Of a stretch of 54,212 nucleotides of DNA, positions 39,686 to 49,000 are shown in pieces. Position 1 is the stretch's first letter. Every line of letters begins with the position of its first letter. Location: the NCBI GenBank assembly GCA_017427545.1, contig JAFRSO010000068.1, positions 1 through 54,212 of the forward strand, in the 5' to 3' direction. The DNA is from Selenomonadaceae bacterium. Its GTDB lineage: Bacteria > Bacillota > Negativicutes > Selenomonadales > Selenomonadaceae. The position numbers were made by a program, and so were the translations under genes. Below the pieces are notes generated by a model. The model worked only from the letters and a program-made list of their open reading frames with translations, did no database searches and was not told the origin of the DNA.

Positions 39686-41014
39686 TTATTCAACACACGC
39701 CCCAGAAAAGCTGATTCCTTTTAGCAGCCACGTTTGAGCTTGCGTGATTTTGATGTTGATTAAATCGCCCGCCCGCTCGTTACCGTGAGTAAACAGCACG
39801 AGTTTATTTGCACGCGTCCGCCCCATAAAAATTTTATCGTCAGTCTTACTCGCCCCCTCAACCAAAACCTCCACGACCGAATTTTCAAGCGCAAGATTTT
39901 TTTCCAGGCTGATTGCGTTTTGAACTCTCATCAGCTCTTCAAGGCGTCGATGTTTAATCTCGTCGTCAATCTGCTCCGTAAAAGTTGCGGCAGGCGTCCC
40001 GATTCGCTTCGAGTAAATGAACGTGAACGCCGCGTCGAATTTCACTGCCCGCAAAAATTCCAGAGTCTCCGAAAAATCCTCTTCAGTCTCGCCCGGAAAG
40101 CCCACTATTAAATCCGTCGTCAAGCTCACGTTCGGAATTGCCGCACGAATTTTTTCGACGAGCCGCAAATATTTTTCCACCGTGTAAACGCGATTCATGC
40201 GCCGCAAAATTTTATCGCTGCCGTATTGCACGGGCAAATGAATATGTTCGCAAATATTTTTCCCGCCCGCAATCGCCGCAATCAATTCGTCGGATAAATC
40301 TTTCGGGTGACTTGTCATGAACCTCAACCGCTCAACGCCCGCAATTTTATCTACCGCCGCAATCAACTCCGCAAAAGTCATTCCGCCCGCGTATGAGTTG
40401 ACGTTTTGCCCCAACAACGTAATTTCCTTAAAACCTTCGGTGACCGCTTGCTTGACTTCCGAAAAAATTTCTTCAGGCTTGCGACTGCGCTCACGTCCGC
40501 GAACATAAGGAACTATGCAATACGTGCAAAAATTATTGCAGCCGTACATTATCGGCACGAACGTCGAGACTTGTCCGCCCCTCAACGGAAATACTTCACT
40601 GGGAATTTCCCCGCTGACATTTGACGTGTCGACGATATGCCGCCGTTCACGTTCAAGACTTTTCACCACGCGAGCGACTTCCGAACTTTGACCCGTTCCC
40701 AAAACAAAATCGACATGCGGCGCACGCTTGATTAAATTTACTCCTTCCTTTTGCGCCATACAACCTGCCACGCCCAATATCAGCGCGGGATTTTGCCGCT
40801 TGAGTGTTTTGAATCTGCCGATTTGCCCCAAGACTTTATCCTCCGCCGTGCCGCGTACACAGCACGTATTTATCAGAATCAAGTCCGCCGTTTCAATTTC
40901 GTCCGTCAAACTGTAGCCGATTTCTTTCAGCAGTCCCGCCATCCGCTCAGAGTCCGCCACGTTCATTTGACAGCCGTATGTTAAAATTTTTAGTTTCTTT
41001 TCCATGCCGCGCAT
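39686..41014 (-). CDS. miaB: tRNA-2-methylthio-N6-dimethylallyladenosine synthase MiaB
   Basis: MiaB is a radical-SAM methylthiotransferase that modifies A37 of tRNAs. The N-terminal UPF0004 domain has Cys in TYGCQMNVADSERM, INTCCVRG and GVAGCMAQ. The radical SAM motif is YGCNNFCTYCIVPYVRGRERS, and a TRAM domain ends the protein. It has 442 residues. ATG 41005 is an alternative start; I keep 41014 because GGAAG lies 9 bases before it. The gene has no clear operon partner. Confidence 0.95.
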   Translation of the reverse strand: MRGMEKKLKILTYGCQMNVADSERMAGLLKEIGYSLTDEIETADLILINTCCVRGTAEDKVLGQIGRFKTLKRQNPALILGVAGCMAQKEGVNLIKRAPHVDFVLGTGQSSEVARVVKSLERERRHIVDTSNVSGEIPSEVFPLRGGQVSTFVPIMYGCNNFCTYCIVPYVRGRERSRKPEEIFSEVKQAVTEGFKEITLLGQNVNSYAGGMTFAELIAAVDKIAGVERLRFMTSHPKDLSDELIAAIAGGKNICEHIHLPVQYGSDKILRRMNRVYTVEKYLRLVEKIRAAIPNVSLTTDLIVGFPGETEEDFSETLEFLRAVKFDAAFTFIYSKRIGTPAATFTEQIDDEIKHRRLEELMRVQNAISLEKNLALENSVVEVLVEGASKTDDKIFMGRTRANKLVLFTHGNERAGDLINIKITQAQTWLLKGISFSGACVE

Positions 41015-41071
41015 TGTATCACACTTCCAAAAAAAAATCCCGCCGTCCGACGAGATTAATTTTCAAGCCGC

Positions 41072-41100
41072 TTGCCCCTCAAAAAATTTTTCGTTAAAAT
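41072..41100 (+). promoter_or_regulatory. promoter of the 31-residue peptide gene
   Basis: TTGCCC at 41072-41077 and TAAAAT at 41095-41100 have 17-base spacing and lie 48 bases before the ATG. The -35 box is weak. Confidence 0.5.
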
Positions 41101-41148
41101 ACCGTTGTACATGATTCAACCTCTAACTTTGGAAAGGAGGTGAATCTC

Positions 41149-41244
41149 ATGGCTACACTATTCGTGACAACTGTCGCAGCAGACGTCGTAGCAGGCGTTA
41201 TTCTCTACTTCGTCTACAAGTGGCTTGACAGGCATAACAGATAG
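41149..41244 (+). CDS. 31-residue membrane peptide, type I toxin-like
   Basis: MATLFVTTVAADVVAGVILY is followed by FVYKWLDRHNR: one hydrophobic helix with a basic, Trp-containing C-terminus. AAGGAGGTG lies 7 bases before ATG 41149, much stronger than needed for chance. The profile fits holin-like or type I toxin peptides of Firmicutes. It is followed by a terminator at 41306-41337, and two minus-strand promoters face its 3' end. Confidence 0.65.
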   Translation: MATLFVTTVAADVVAGVILYFVYKWLDRHNR

Positions 41245-41305
41245 CAGAAAGCCCGCTTGGTTATCGTTACCCCAAATAAAACGAACAATATCAGTTTAAA
41301 CGCTT

Positions 41306-41337
41306 GAACCCCGAGTCGTTACCTCGGGGTTCTTTTT
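41306..41337 (+). terminator. terminator of the peptide mRNA, first copy
   Basis: GAACCCCGAG pairs with CTCGGGGTTC around TCGTTAC, followed by TTTTT. It belongs to a duplicated unit with 41424-41455. Confidence 0.85.
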
Positions 41338-41385
41338 GTACATGTCCTCATGACTACACTTTAAGTTTTCTAATCAACCGTTTGC

Positions 41386-41414
41386 AGTTTATCACATGCT
41401 ATAAATTTTTGCAA
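41386..41414 (-). promoter_or_regulatory. convergent small-RNA promoter, first copy
   Basis: TTGCAA (41414-41409) and TAAACT (41391-41386) on the minus strand have 17-base spacing and the same GTGATAAACTGCAA core as the tmRNA promoter. The transcript would run into the 3' end of the 31-residue peptide gene. Confidence 0.6.
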
Positions 41415-41423
41415 GTTACGTTT

Positions 41424-41455
41424 GAACCCCAGGTCGGCAGCCCGGGGTTCATTTT
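41424..41455 (+). terminator. terminator hairpin, second copy
   Basis: GAACCCC pairs with GGGGTTC (plus inner GG/CC), followed by ATTTTTG. The loop sequence differs from the first copy, but the outer stem is kept. Confidence 0.75.
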
Positions 41456-41504
41456 TGTGGTCTTCCCATGTTGACGATTTGTAGTTTTCTAATCAACCGC
41501 TTGC

Positions 41505-41533
41505 AGTTTATCACATGCCGAAAATTTTTTCAA
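41505..41533 (-). promoter_or_regulatory. convergent small-RNA promoter, second copy
   Basis: TTGAAA (41533-41528) and TAAACT (41510-41505) on the minus strand, 17 bases apart, share the AGTTTTCTAATCAACCG unit with the first copy. The two copies are about 119 bases apart. Confidence 0.6.
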
Positions 41534-41535
41534 GC

Positions 41536-44500
41536 TCAATCCATCGCCTTGACATGTTCCTCGATAAATTTTATCTCCGACTCGCTCAACTTGTATTTGC
41601 TGTAAAGTTGCGCGTCAATGTCCCCGTGCCAATCAATGTCGCCGGCCGAAGTGAAATCTTGCAGCGGAACTTTCGCCCACGTCGCCGGAGGATTGTGTTG
41701 CGTGACTTTCAAGATACCCAACATGACGCGGCAAAATTTACTCTTGATGTATGCTATGCAAGCTTGCGCTTCCGCCTCACTGTCGAACGCTCCGACCGTT
41801 ATAAAGGTCTGTGTACAGCCGACAAGCGGCGTGCCGACAAGCGGCGTGCCGACAAGCGGCGTACTAACTACTTCACCCAATGCACCACTGCCATTTGACT
41901 TCGGAACAAAGACTTTCCACTTATCAAGCGTCACGTGTTCAGTTACGTAATCGCGGCGAATCCATTTAAAAGCTCGTTGCCTATCAATCAGCCCGTAAAG
42001 TTGAATGTACTCGTATTCGTCGTTAGGTTTATCGTCTAAAAAAATTTCGGGAAGCTTTTCAAAAATATTTGTCGTTAAATCGTTGGCGTGCCCGTCACTT
42101 AAAAATTTTACGGCGTTCGGATTATCGTTGTGAAACTTTGACGTGAAGTGATAAATTTCGGGCGGATAAATAATTTCGCTAAGCGGCTGAAAATTTTCAT
42201 CGGCAATAACTTTATCGTGAATGGAGTTAAGCTCTGCAAATTTAATAAACGTTCCAATCGCGCCAAAATTTTTGTCAGCGTCGTAAAGAGTTATGGCAAC
42301 GCCGCCTTTAATATCGGAGCTGGGGAAAAGGTCTTGGCTTTTCGGATAATATCGAATTACCTTGAAATGCTCATTGGCGAGTAACCGTTGATTAAAATCT
42401 TTAGGAGTTTTGCCGGCGTTGAAAAGACAGCGTGCGGGGTGAATCAATGAAACTTTATCGGCAAGTTTGAAGGCCGCCTCAATGAAACGATGATAAACGG
42501 GTTCATCACTTGTATTAGCCGTTACATTTTGATAGGGCGGATTACCGACGACGCCATCAAATTTCATAGTGCCGACTCCTTTGCTCCAAAAATTTTTATC
42601 GGTGACGCGTTCGACGAAGTGGGCGGGATTATTCTTGAGGGTGTTGATTATGTCGTCGAAAAATTTGGCGTTGACGTTCGAGTTGCGCAAACCTGCGAGA
42701 GTTCGACGAGTGATTTTCACGGCCATAGGCGTCTTGCAAATGACAAAAATATTTTCGTCAACAATGGCGTCCCAAATGTCGTTGAGGAATTCGGGCTTAA
42801 AGTTATCTTCGCTGAAATTGCCGAGGCGCGTGCGATAAATTTTACAGGCAACGTAAAGGGGATAAAGTCCGGTCTTGGAATTAATTTCGAGGATATGTTT
42901 GCCGTGTGAGAAAAAATTTTCGTCGAAGGCGGAATCAATATGAAGTTTGACGACGCGCCAGGGAGTAAGGACAGTTTCTTTATCGGGATTGTGGAAGGTG
43001 GCGAAGAGTTCGGCAATTTTATCGACGCGTGCAAGAGGCGTGAGTTTGTCGGCATCTTCGGTGAGCTTGCGAATTTTTTCAGCCGCGCCAATAAAAATGA
43101 TGCGGTCGTAATATTTGATGAATTCGCAGAAAAAATCTTTGGTGACGCCTTTGGGCATGAATTCAGCCCAGCTTGCGTCGTCAATGTCGGTGAATTTTTT
43201 AAGCGTGAAGTCGTCGTCGAAGGGAATATCCGAACCGTAAATCAGCAGAGGCAATCGAATTGAAATTCCGCGCAAAATCGAAATGATATTGCTTCGTTGA
43301 CGGCGGAGTTTTTCAAGTTCAATTTGTTCAGGCGTGAGAGGTTGTTTAGATTGTTTAGATTTTTTAGGGCGGCTTTGACCGTCTAAACCTTGATCATTGA
43401 TGATAATATCGCCGGTCTTGCGTTGAGCATTGGAGGCACCGATAATTTTTTGCAGCTTGCTGAATTTTTCGAGGTCGAGTTTGTCGAGGTTCTTAAGAGC
43501 TTCGTCGCTGTAAAGACAGTTATCGGCAAAACCTTTGCTGACGGCGCGTTCAATCCAAGCAGAATTGAGTTCGCGGAGGAGATTATCGGCGCGATAATTC
43601 ATGCGGGAACCTTCCATTGCGATTACGGGGCAAAAGTTTAACAGCTCGTCGAGGATTTGAAGGTCGTCGGATTTAGTCTTGCCGGCCTTCGGAGAAATTG
43701 CAGCGGATTTGGCAATCATCTTGAGTGTACGGTCGGGGGCGAAGTCGAAGACGTAACAATTTTGCTTGATGCGGCCATTTTTATTGCAGGGGCTTTGCAC
43801 GCGGAAAATCGTTTGCAGATAATTTGCGGCGGAGGTTGACGAACTGCCCGCGAGATAAAATACGGCAGTCCATTCGGGGACAGTGACACCCGCCGTGAGT
43901 TTGCCGCATGAAAGCGTAATCGTGCGGTCGTGAGTGTTGATAGCGTCAAGAACTTTTTCCAGGGCGTCGGCAGGTTCATCATCAGAATCACCGTTGCCCG
44001 CGACGTTGACAATTTCAAAGCCGCCGAAAAATTTATGGCGTTGCAAAAGTTTGCTTAGGGCTTTACCTTCCTTGACGCCGGGAATAATCCAAAGTGAGTG
44101 CCGGAAATTTTCTTGCCACTCTGCGCGGCTGTAAGGATAATTTTCAGCCGTGGTGAGCATGTCGAGAAAATTCTTAACGTCGGCCTTGTGAACAAAATTT
44201 TTGCCGTCAGTCTTGAAAAATTCGCGGAAGTTAAAAACGTCGCCGTCAACGTAATTGAAAGTTTTGGCAAGGTTGTAGGTATAAATCTTCATGGCGGGCA
44301 AGTCAGCGTAAGGGTTCGGGTCGCCAAAATTATTTTTATCCCAATCGGCCTTAGCGCGCTGCTCCATGACATAATCCCACGTGTAAACATTATCGGCGTC
44401 GAAGTCGGCAAGGATATTAAATGGCGTGCCGCTCAACTTGAGGACTTTGGAATTTTCCTTGACGATATTTTTAATGACGCTGTCGCCGCGTTCGGTAGTG

Positions 44501-45294
44501 GTACCTTCGTGCGCCTCGTCAATGATGACAAAATCCCAGTCGGTGTCAAAAATTTTCACGTTCTTATCGAATGTGCCGCCGACAATTTCAGAGCCGCGCA
44601 AGTCTTGAATCGAAATGAAGTAGAGGAAATTTTTACGGCCGGAAATATCGTCGTCCTTGCCGAGAAAAGTATAATCGGTACCTTGAAAAATTTTGTCGAA
44701 GTCTTCTTGCCAACCGCTATTTACAACGGGTCTGTGCGTGAAAATAATCGTCTTGGAAAATTTCATCATGTGAGCGACTTTCAACGCGCAGAGAGTTTTG
44801 CCGAATCGCATTTTGGCATTCCAGAGAAATTCTTTGCCGGTCTTGAAATAATTGACGGTTTGATTGATGGCGTCGATTTGTTCGGGGCGGAAGTCATCAT
44901 CAGAAAAATTTTCGGGCTTGGATTTACGCCTGCCGCGCTTAACAGCTTTAATGGCATTCTTGACGGTGTTGAGGTCGACTTTAAACCATTCGCGCCCCCT
45001 GGTATTTTTGAAATGGTGACGATATTTTTTCAAGACGCGGTGAACGGCATAATCTCTGAAGGCTTGCCCGTCATCAGTTACAGCAAGTTCGACGTGCTTA
45101 AGGTTGTACTCAATGCCGGCAGTCTTCGTGTAGCTGTCAATGCGATCTCTTGCAGCCAATTCCAAATTTTTTTCGGTCGGAGGAAGATTTTTAATCGTGG
45201 TATCGCCGATTTTGAGGAGGCCTCTGTGAGTGGCGTCGGGTATTTCAAAAACGTAAATCAGCTTGCGTTGAAAGGCTTCTTCAAAAATTTTCAT
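41536..45294 (-). CDS. restriction-modification protein: GIY-YIG-like nuclease, SF2 helicase, Eco57I-type methylase
   Basis: This 1252-residue protein combines several modules. Residues about 10-100 resemble the GIY-YIG/T5orf172 nuclease (LIYVFEIPDATHRGLLKIGD). Residues about 140-480 are an SF2 helicase with FLWNAKMRFGKT (Walker A) and FVIIDEAHEG (DEAH). Around residue 920 comes the adenine methylase motif GVVGNPPYQN. The last 300 residues may recognise the target, and include three TPLVG repeats near residue 1145. Methylase motif I is not seen here but in the next gene upstream. ATG 45294, behind GAGGGGG, overlaps the upstream stop (ATGA). Specificity cannot be predicted. Confidence 0.82.
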   Translation of the reverse strand: MKIFEEAFQRKLIYVFEIPDATHRGLLKIGDTTIKNLPPTEKNLELAARDRIDSYTKTAGIEYNLKHVELAVTDDGQAFRDYAVHRVLKKYRHHFKNTRGREWFKVDLNTVKNAIKAVKRGRRKSKPENFSDDDFRPEQIDAINQTVNYFKTGKEFLWNAKMRFGKTLCALKVAHMMKFSKTIIFTHRPVVNSGWQEDFDKIFQGTDYTFLGKDDDISGRKNFLYFISIQDLRGSEIVGGTFDKNVKIFDTDWDFVIIDEAHEGTTTERGDSVIKNIVKENSKVLKLSGTPFNILADFDADNVYTWDYVMEQRAKADWDKNNFGDPNPYADLPAMKIYTYNLAKTFNYVDGDVFNFREFFKTDGKNFVHKADVKNFLDMLTTAENYPYSRAEWQENFRHSLWIIPGVKEGKALSKLLQRHKFFGGFEIVNVAGNGDSDDEPADALEKVLDAINTHDRTITLSCGKLTAGVTVPEWTAVFYLAGSSSTSAANYLQTIFRVQSPCNKNGRIKQNCYVFDFAPDRTLKMIAKSAAISPKAGKTKSDDLQILDELLNFCPVIAMEGSRMNYRADNLLRELNSAWIERAVSKGFADNCLYSDEALKNLDKLDLEKFSKLQKIIGASNAQRKTGDIIINDQGLDGQSRPKKSKQSKQPLTPEQIELEKLRRQRSNIISILRGISIRLPLLIYGSDIPFDDDFTLKKFTDIDDASWAEFMPKGVTKDFFCEFIKYYDRIIFIGAAEKIRKLTEDADKLTPLARVDKIAELFATFHNPDKETVLTPWRVVKLHIDSAFDENFFSHGKHILEINSKTGLYPLYVACKIYRTRLGNFSEDNFKPEFLNDIWDAIVDENIFVICKTPMAVKITRRTLAGLRNSNVNAKFFDDIINTLKNNPAHFVERVTDKNFWSKGVGTMKFDGVVGNPPYQNVTANTSDEPVYHRFIEAAFKLADKVSLIHPARCLFNAGKTPKDFNQRLLANEHFKVIRYYPKSQDLFPSSDIKGGVAITLYDADKNFGAIGTFIKFAELNSIHDKVIADENFQPLSEIIYPPEIYHFTSKFHNDNPNAVKFLSDGHANDLTTNIFEKLPEIFLDDKPNDEYEYIQLYGLIDRQRAFKWIRRDYVTEHVTLDKWKVFVPKSNGSGALGEVVSTPLVGTPLVGTPLVGCTQTFITVGAFDSEAEAQACIAYIKSKFCRVMLGILKVTQHNPPATWAKVPLQDFTSAGDIDWHGDIDAQLYSKYKLSESEIKFIEEHVKAMD

Positions 45295-46031
45295 CGGCAT
45301 CCCCCTCTCAAAAGGTCTCCGAACTCAAAAATTTCACCGGTGCTCCAGTCTTTGATTTTACAATTCGCCCCGCCGAAAAGATTTGCGCTGTCCATGAAGG
45401 GCGGCGAATAATTTTTGCTCAAGCCGTCCATTTGCCACAAATTCCACGAAATAATTTCGGCGACGTTGAGTAAAAAATCTTCGGGCGGCTTGTGAGAAAA
45501 TTTTTCTTGATGATAATCAATGACGGTCTCGAAAACATTTTTCCGCGCAAGAAAAAGATTGTCGCCTTGAAACTCGTAGCCGTAAACACTTTGAACGGCG
45601 CGCAGTGCAAAATCTTTCCAATCTTTGACGGCGGAAGTTTCATCGTTGACGAGGCGCAATTTTCTATCCAAAAGTCCGACGCGATTATCAAGGGCAATCG
45701 TTTCACCCGTGACGGCATTGTAGCGGCTGACGAGGTAGGGAGCCTCACCGCAAGTTATTTCCAAAAATTTTGCGTCAATGTAATCCGTCCAAGATTTTTT
45801 CTCGGCGGCAATCAAATCGTTTTGATCTTTACAAACATCAGGCGGCGTGAAAATTTCTGCGCGGAGCTTTGTACGGAGTTTTTGAAGTTCACGAACTTTT
45901 TTCCAACGCGGCTGAATCAATTCAATCTGCTCAAACTGAATTTCAGTCGCACCATATTCAGCATTAGCCCAAAGAATATTTTTGCCCGTCGTCCTGTCAA
46001 GCAAGAGAATCTTCCAAATTTCGTCGGACAA
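45291..46031 (-). CDS. restriction-modification methylase subunit with motif I
   Basis: The 246-residue protein carries FLEITCGEAPYLVSRYNAVT (SAM-binding motif I), TIALDNRVGLLDRKLRLVND and VYGYEFQGDNLFLARKNVFE. These are found in subunit M partners of Eco57I-type enzymes. It lacks the NPPY motif, which is in the overlapping downstream gene, so the methylase is probably assembled from both products. TTG 46031 is suggested by AAGG at good spacing; GTG 46040 overlapping the activase stop is the alternative. The chain is read in a different frame from its partner. Confidence 0.72.
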   Translation of the reverse strand: MSDEIWKILLLDRTTGKNILWANAEYGATEIQFEQIELIQPRWKKVRELQKLRTKLRAEIFTPPDVCKDQNDLIAAEKKSWTDYIDAKFLEITCGEAPYLVSRYNAVTGETIALDNRVGLLDRKLRLVNDETSAVKDWKDFALRAVQSVYGYEFQGDNLFLARKNVFETVIDYHQEKFSHKPPEDFLLNVAEIISWNLWQMDGLSKNYSPPFMDSANLFGGANCKIKDWSTGEIFEFGDLLRGGCR

Positions 46032-46036
46032 AAAAT

Positions 46037-49000
46037 TCACCTTCTCGTAGGCAAAAGTTTCTTCGCAACGGTCATCATAAGTTTGATTCTGTTGAGCTGA
46101 TTGACTTCCGACGAGCCGGCGTCACAATCAATCGCCACGACATTCACGTTGTCGTAACTCTCGCGCAAATTATGCAAGGTTCCCTTCAAGATTATGTGAT
46201 TTGGGAGACATGCAAAGGGACTTAAGCCGACAATATTTTTTATATCGTTTTCAATGAGTGAAACCATTTCGCCGCAGATAAGCCAGCCCTCACCATTCAA
46301 GTTGCCGTTATTCAGGAAACGGCTTGCCAATCGCGCAATATCCTTTATTGAGTGAGGCGGGCGGAAGTGTTTGGAATTTTTCAGCGCATTTTTCATCGGG
46401 CGGCGGAAAAATTCAATGAACTGGATAAATATTTCGGCAAAAATTTTATCCTTGCGACTGCCGCCGAGAAGTTCACGCTTAACAATCGCGTCGTAAGCAC
46501 AGTACAGGAAGAAGTCCACAAATTCGGGCATGACGACTTCCGCGCCCTCATCGGCAAGCAACCGTTCAATAAAATTATTTGCCACGGGGTGATACTTAAC
46601 CAAAATTTCACCGACGATACCGACTTTGGGTTTGATGAGATTTTCGTCAATCGGTATGGCGTCGAATTGGCGGACAAGCTCCTTGATATTGCGGCGATAA
46701 GTCAAATAATTTCCGTTGACCAAATCAGCCTTGGCAAGCGTCATCCACTCATCAAAAAGCCTGTCAGTTTCACCGCGCCGAAGTTCGTAGGGGCGCATGC
46801 GGTTTAAGACGTTCTGAAGTAAATCGCCGTAAACGGAAGCTTTAATCGCGTCCATGAGGCAATCGCGGCTAAGTTCAAAGGCGTCAGTTTCGTCCTCCAA
46901 ACCCCAACATGCGAATACCGGCACTTGACCGAATCCCGCAAATTTCAAAGCTCGACGCATGACGCTGATATAATTCGTGGCACGACAGCCGCCGCAAGTC
47001 TGAAATAAAATTACCGACGTGTTATCGGGGTCGCATTCGCCGGACTTCAACGCCGCAATCATTTGCCCCGTCACGACAATTGCGGGATAGCACATTTCGT
47101 TGTTGACGTAGCGCAAGCCCAAATCGATAGCCGCCTTGTCGGGAAGTTCGGGAATTAAAATTTTGTAGCCGTATTTTTGCAGGACGGTTTGAACAAGTTC
47201 AAAGTGAATCGGAGCCATTTGCGGCGCAAGGATTGTGTGCTTGGCTTTGCAATCGGGAGTAAAATGCGGACGTTCGGGAAATTTTTTCGGCGAGTAGATG
47301 ACGGGAGATTTTCTCTTCAACGCGGCGAGCAGTGAACGCAATCTGATTCTTGCCGAACCGAGGTTTGACACTTCGTCGAGTTTTATCATCGTGTAAATTT
47401 TCCCGTGAGCCTCCAAAATTTCTTTGACCTGTTCAATCGTCAACGCGTCCAATCCGCAACCGAATGAGCTTAACTGAATCAGCGTGACGTTGGGATTTTG
47501 TGCGGCGAATTGTGCGGCGTGATAAAGTCTGGCGTGATAGCTCCACTGATTGACGACGGAAATTTTCGGCGCGTCAACCGGCACATGATAAACCATGTCT
47601 TCAGAGATAATCGGCAGATTGTACGACTGAATCATTTCGGCGATACCGTGATTGATTTCGGGGTCGATATGATACGGGCGTCCGACGAGTAAAATTGCAT
47701 GTTCGCCGGTCTGCTCAAGACGCCTCAAAAGTTCGTCGCCGAAATTTTTAATATCCTGCCGATAATGCTCCAATTCAGCAGACGCCTTGTCGACAGCCGC
47801 GGAAATTTCATCAGCCGTCACGCCCTCCGATTTAAATTCTTCGGCAAGACGTTTTTTTAAATTCTTCAAGTCATGAACGGGCAGGAACGGTTGCATGAAT
47901 TTAATGCCGCGCTCCTTGAGAATGTCCATGTTGTTGCGAATATTTTCGGGATAGCTTGCGACAATCGGGCAGTTGTAAAAATTATCCGACCGCGTGTCGA
48001 AGTTGTACGGCTCGCAGGGATAAAAAATTTTCTTCAAGCCGCGTTCAATCAAATTCATGATGTGACCATGCGCCAATTTTGCGGGATAGCACAGCGAATC
48101 ACTCGGAATGGTTTCAAGCCCCTTGTAGAAAATTTGCGCGGAAGATTTTGCGGACAATTCGACGCGATAACCCAACTCCGTCAACAGCGTGTGCCAGAAC
48201 GGATAATCCTCGTAAATATTCAACACCCGCGGAATGCCGATTGAACCGCGCTTGGGATTTTCCAGCGGCTGATAATCAAACACGCGATGATATTTGTAAG
48301 CGTAGGCATTGGGCATTTCGGAATTGGTTTTAGGTTTACCGCCGACGCCGCGTTCACAGCGATTGCCCGTGAAATATTTACCGCCGTCAGGAAATTTCTG
48401 CATGGTTATCAGACAATTATTGCCGCAACGTCCGCAACGATAACTTTTCGTCACGACAGAAAAATTTTCCAACTCTTCAGGCGACAACAATTTACTTATT
48501 CCTTGTTCCTTGTTCCTCATTGCCAACAACGCCGCACCATACGCGCCCATCAAACCTGCGATGTCGGGGCGGATAACTTCGCGGTGTAAAATTTCTTCAA
48601 TCGAACGGAGAACAGCGTCGTTGTAAAAAGTTCCGCCCTGCACGACGATATTTTTGCCGAGGTCTTCAACGTTCTTGAGCTGCATGACTTTGAACAGGGC
48701 GTTCTTGATGACTGAAAGCGCAATGCCTGCCGAAATGTCGTTGACGGTCGCACCTTCCTTTTGAGCCTGCTTGACTTTGGAGTTCATGAAAACGGTACAG
48801 CGCGTGCCTAAATCGACGGGAGCTTCCGAAGTCAAAGCCTTAGCCGCGAAGTCGCCGACAGTCATATTCAAGCCTTGCGCGAAGTTCTGAATAAATGATC
48901 CGCAACCGGCACTGCAAGCTTCGTTGAGTGTGATGTTGCCGATTGTGCCGTCCTTGACGAAAAAACATTTCATATCCTGCCCGCCGATGTCCAAGACAAA

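Noticed and set aside
41820..41864. CRISPR-like direct repeats
   Set aside because: The three 15-base units are contiguous without spacers and encode in-frame pentapeptides.
44098..45411. A 437-codon open frame on the plus strand
   Set aside because: It is antisense to the helicase part of the restriction protein and shows no domain pattern of its own.
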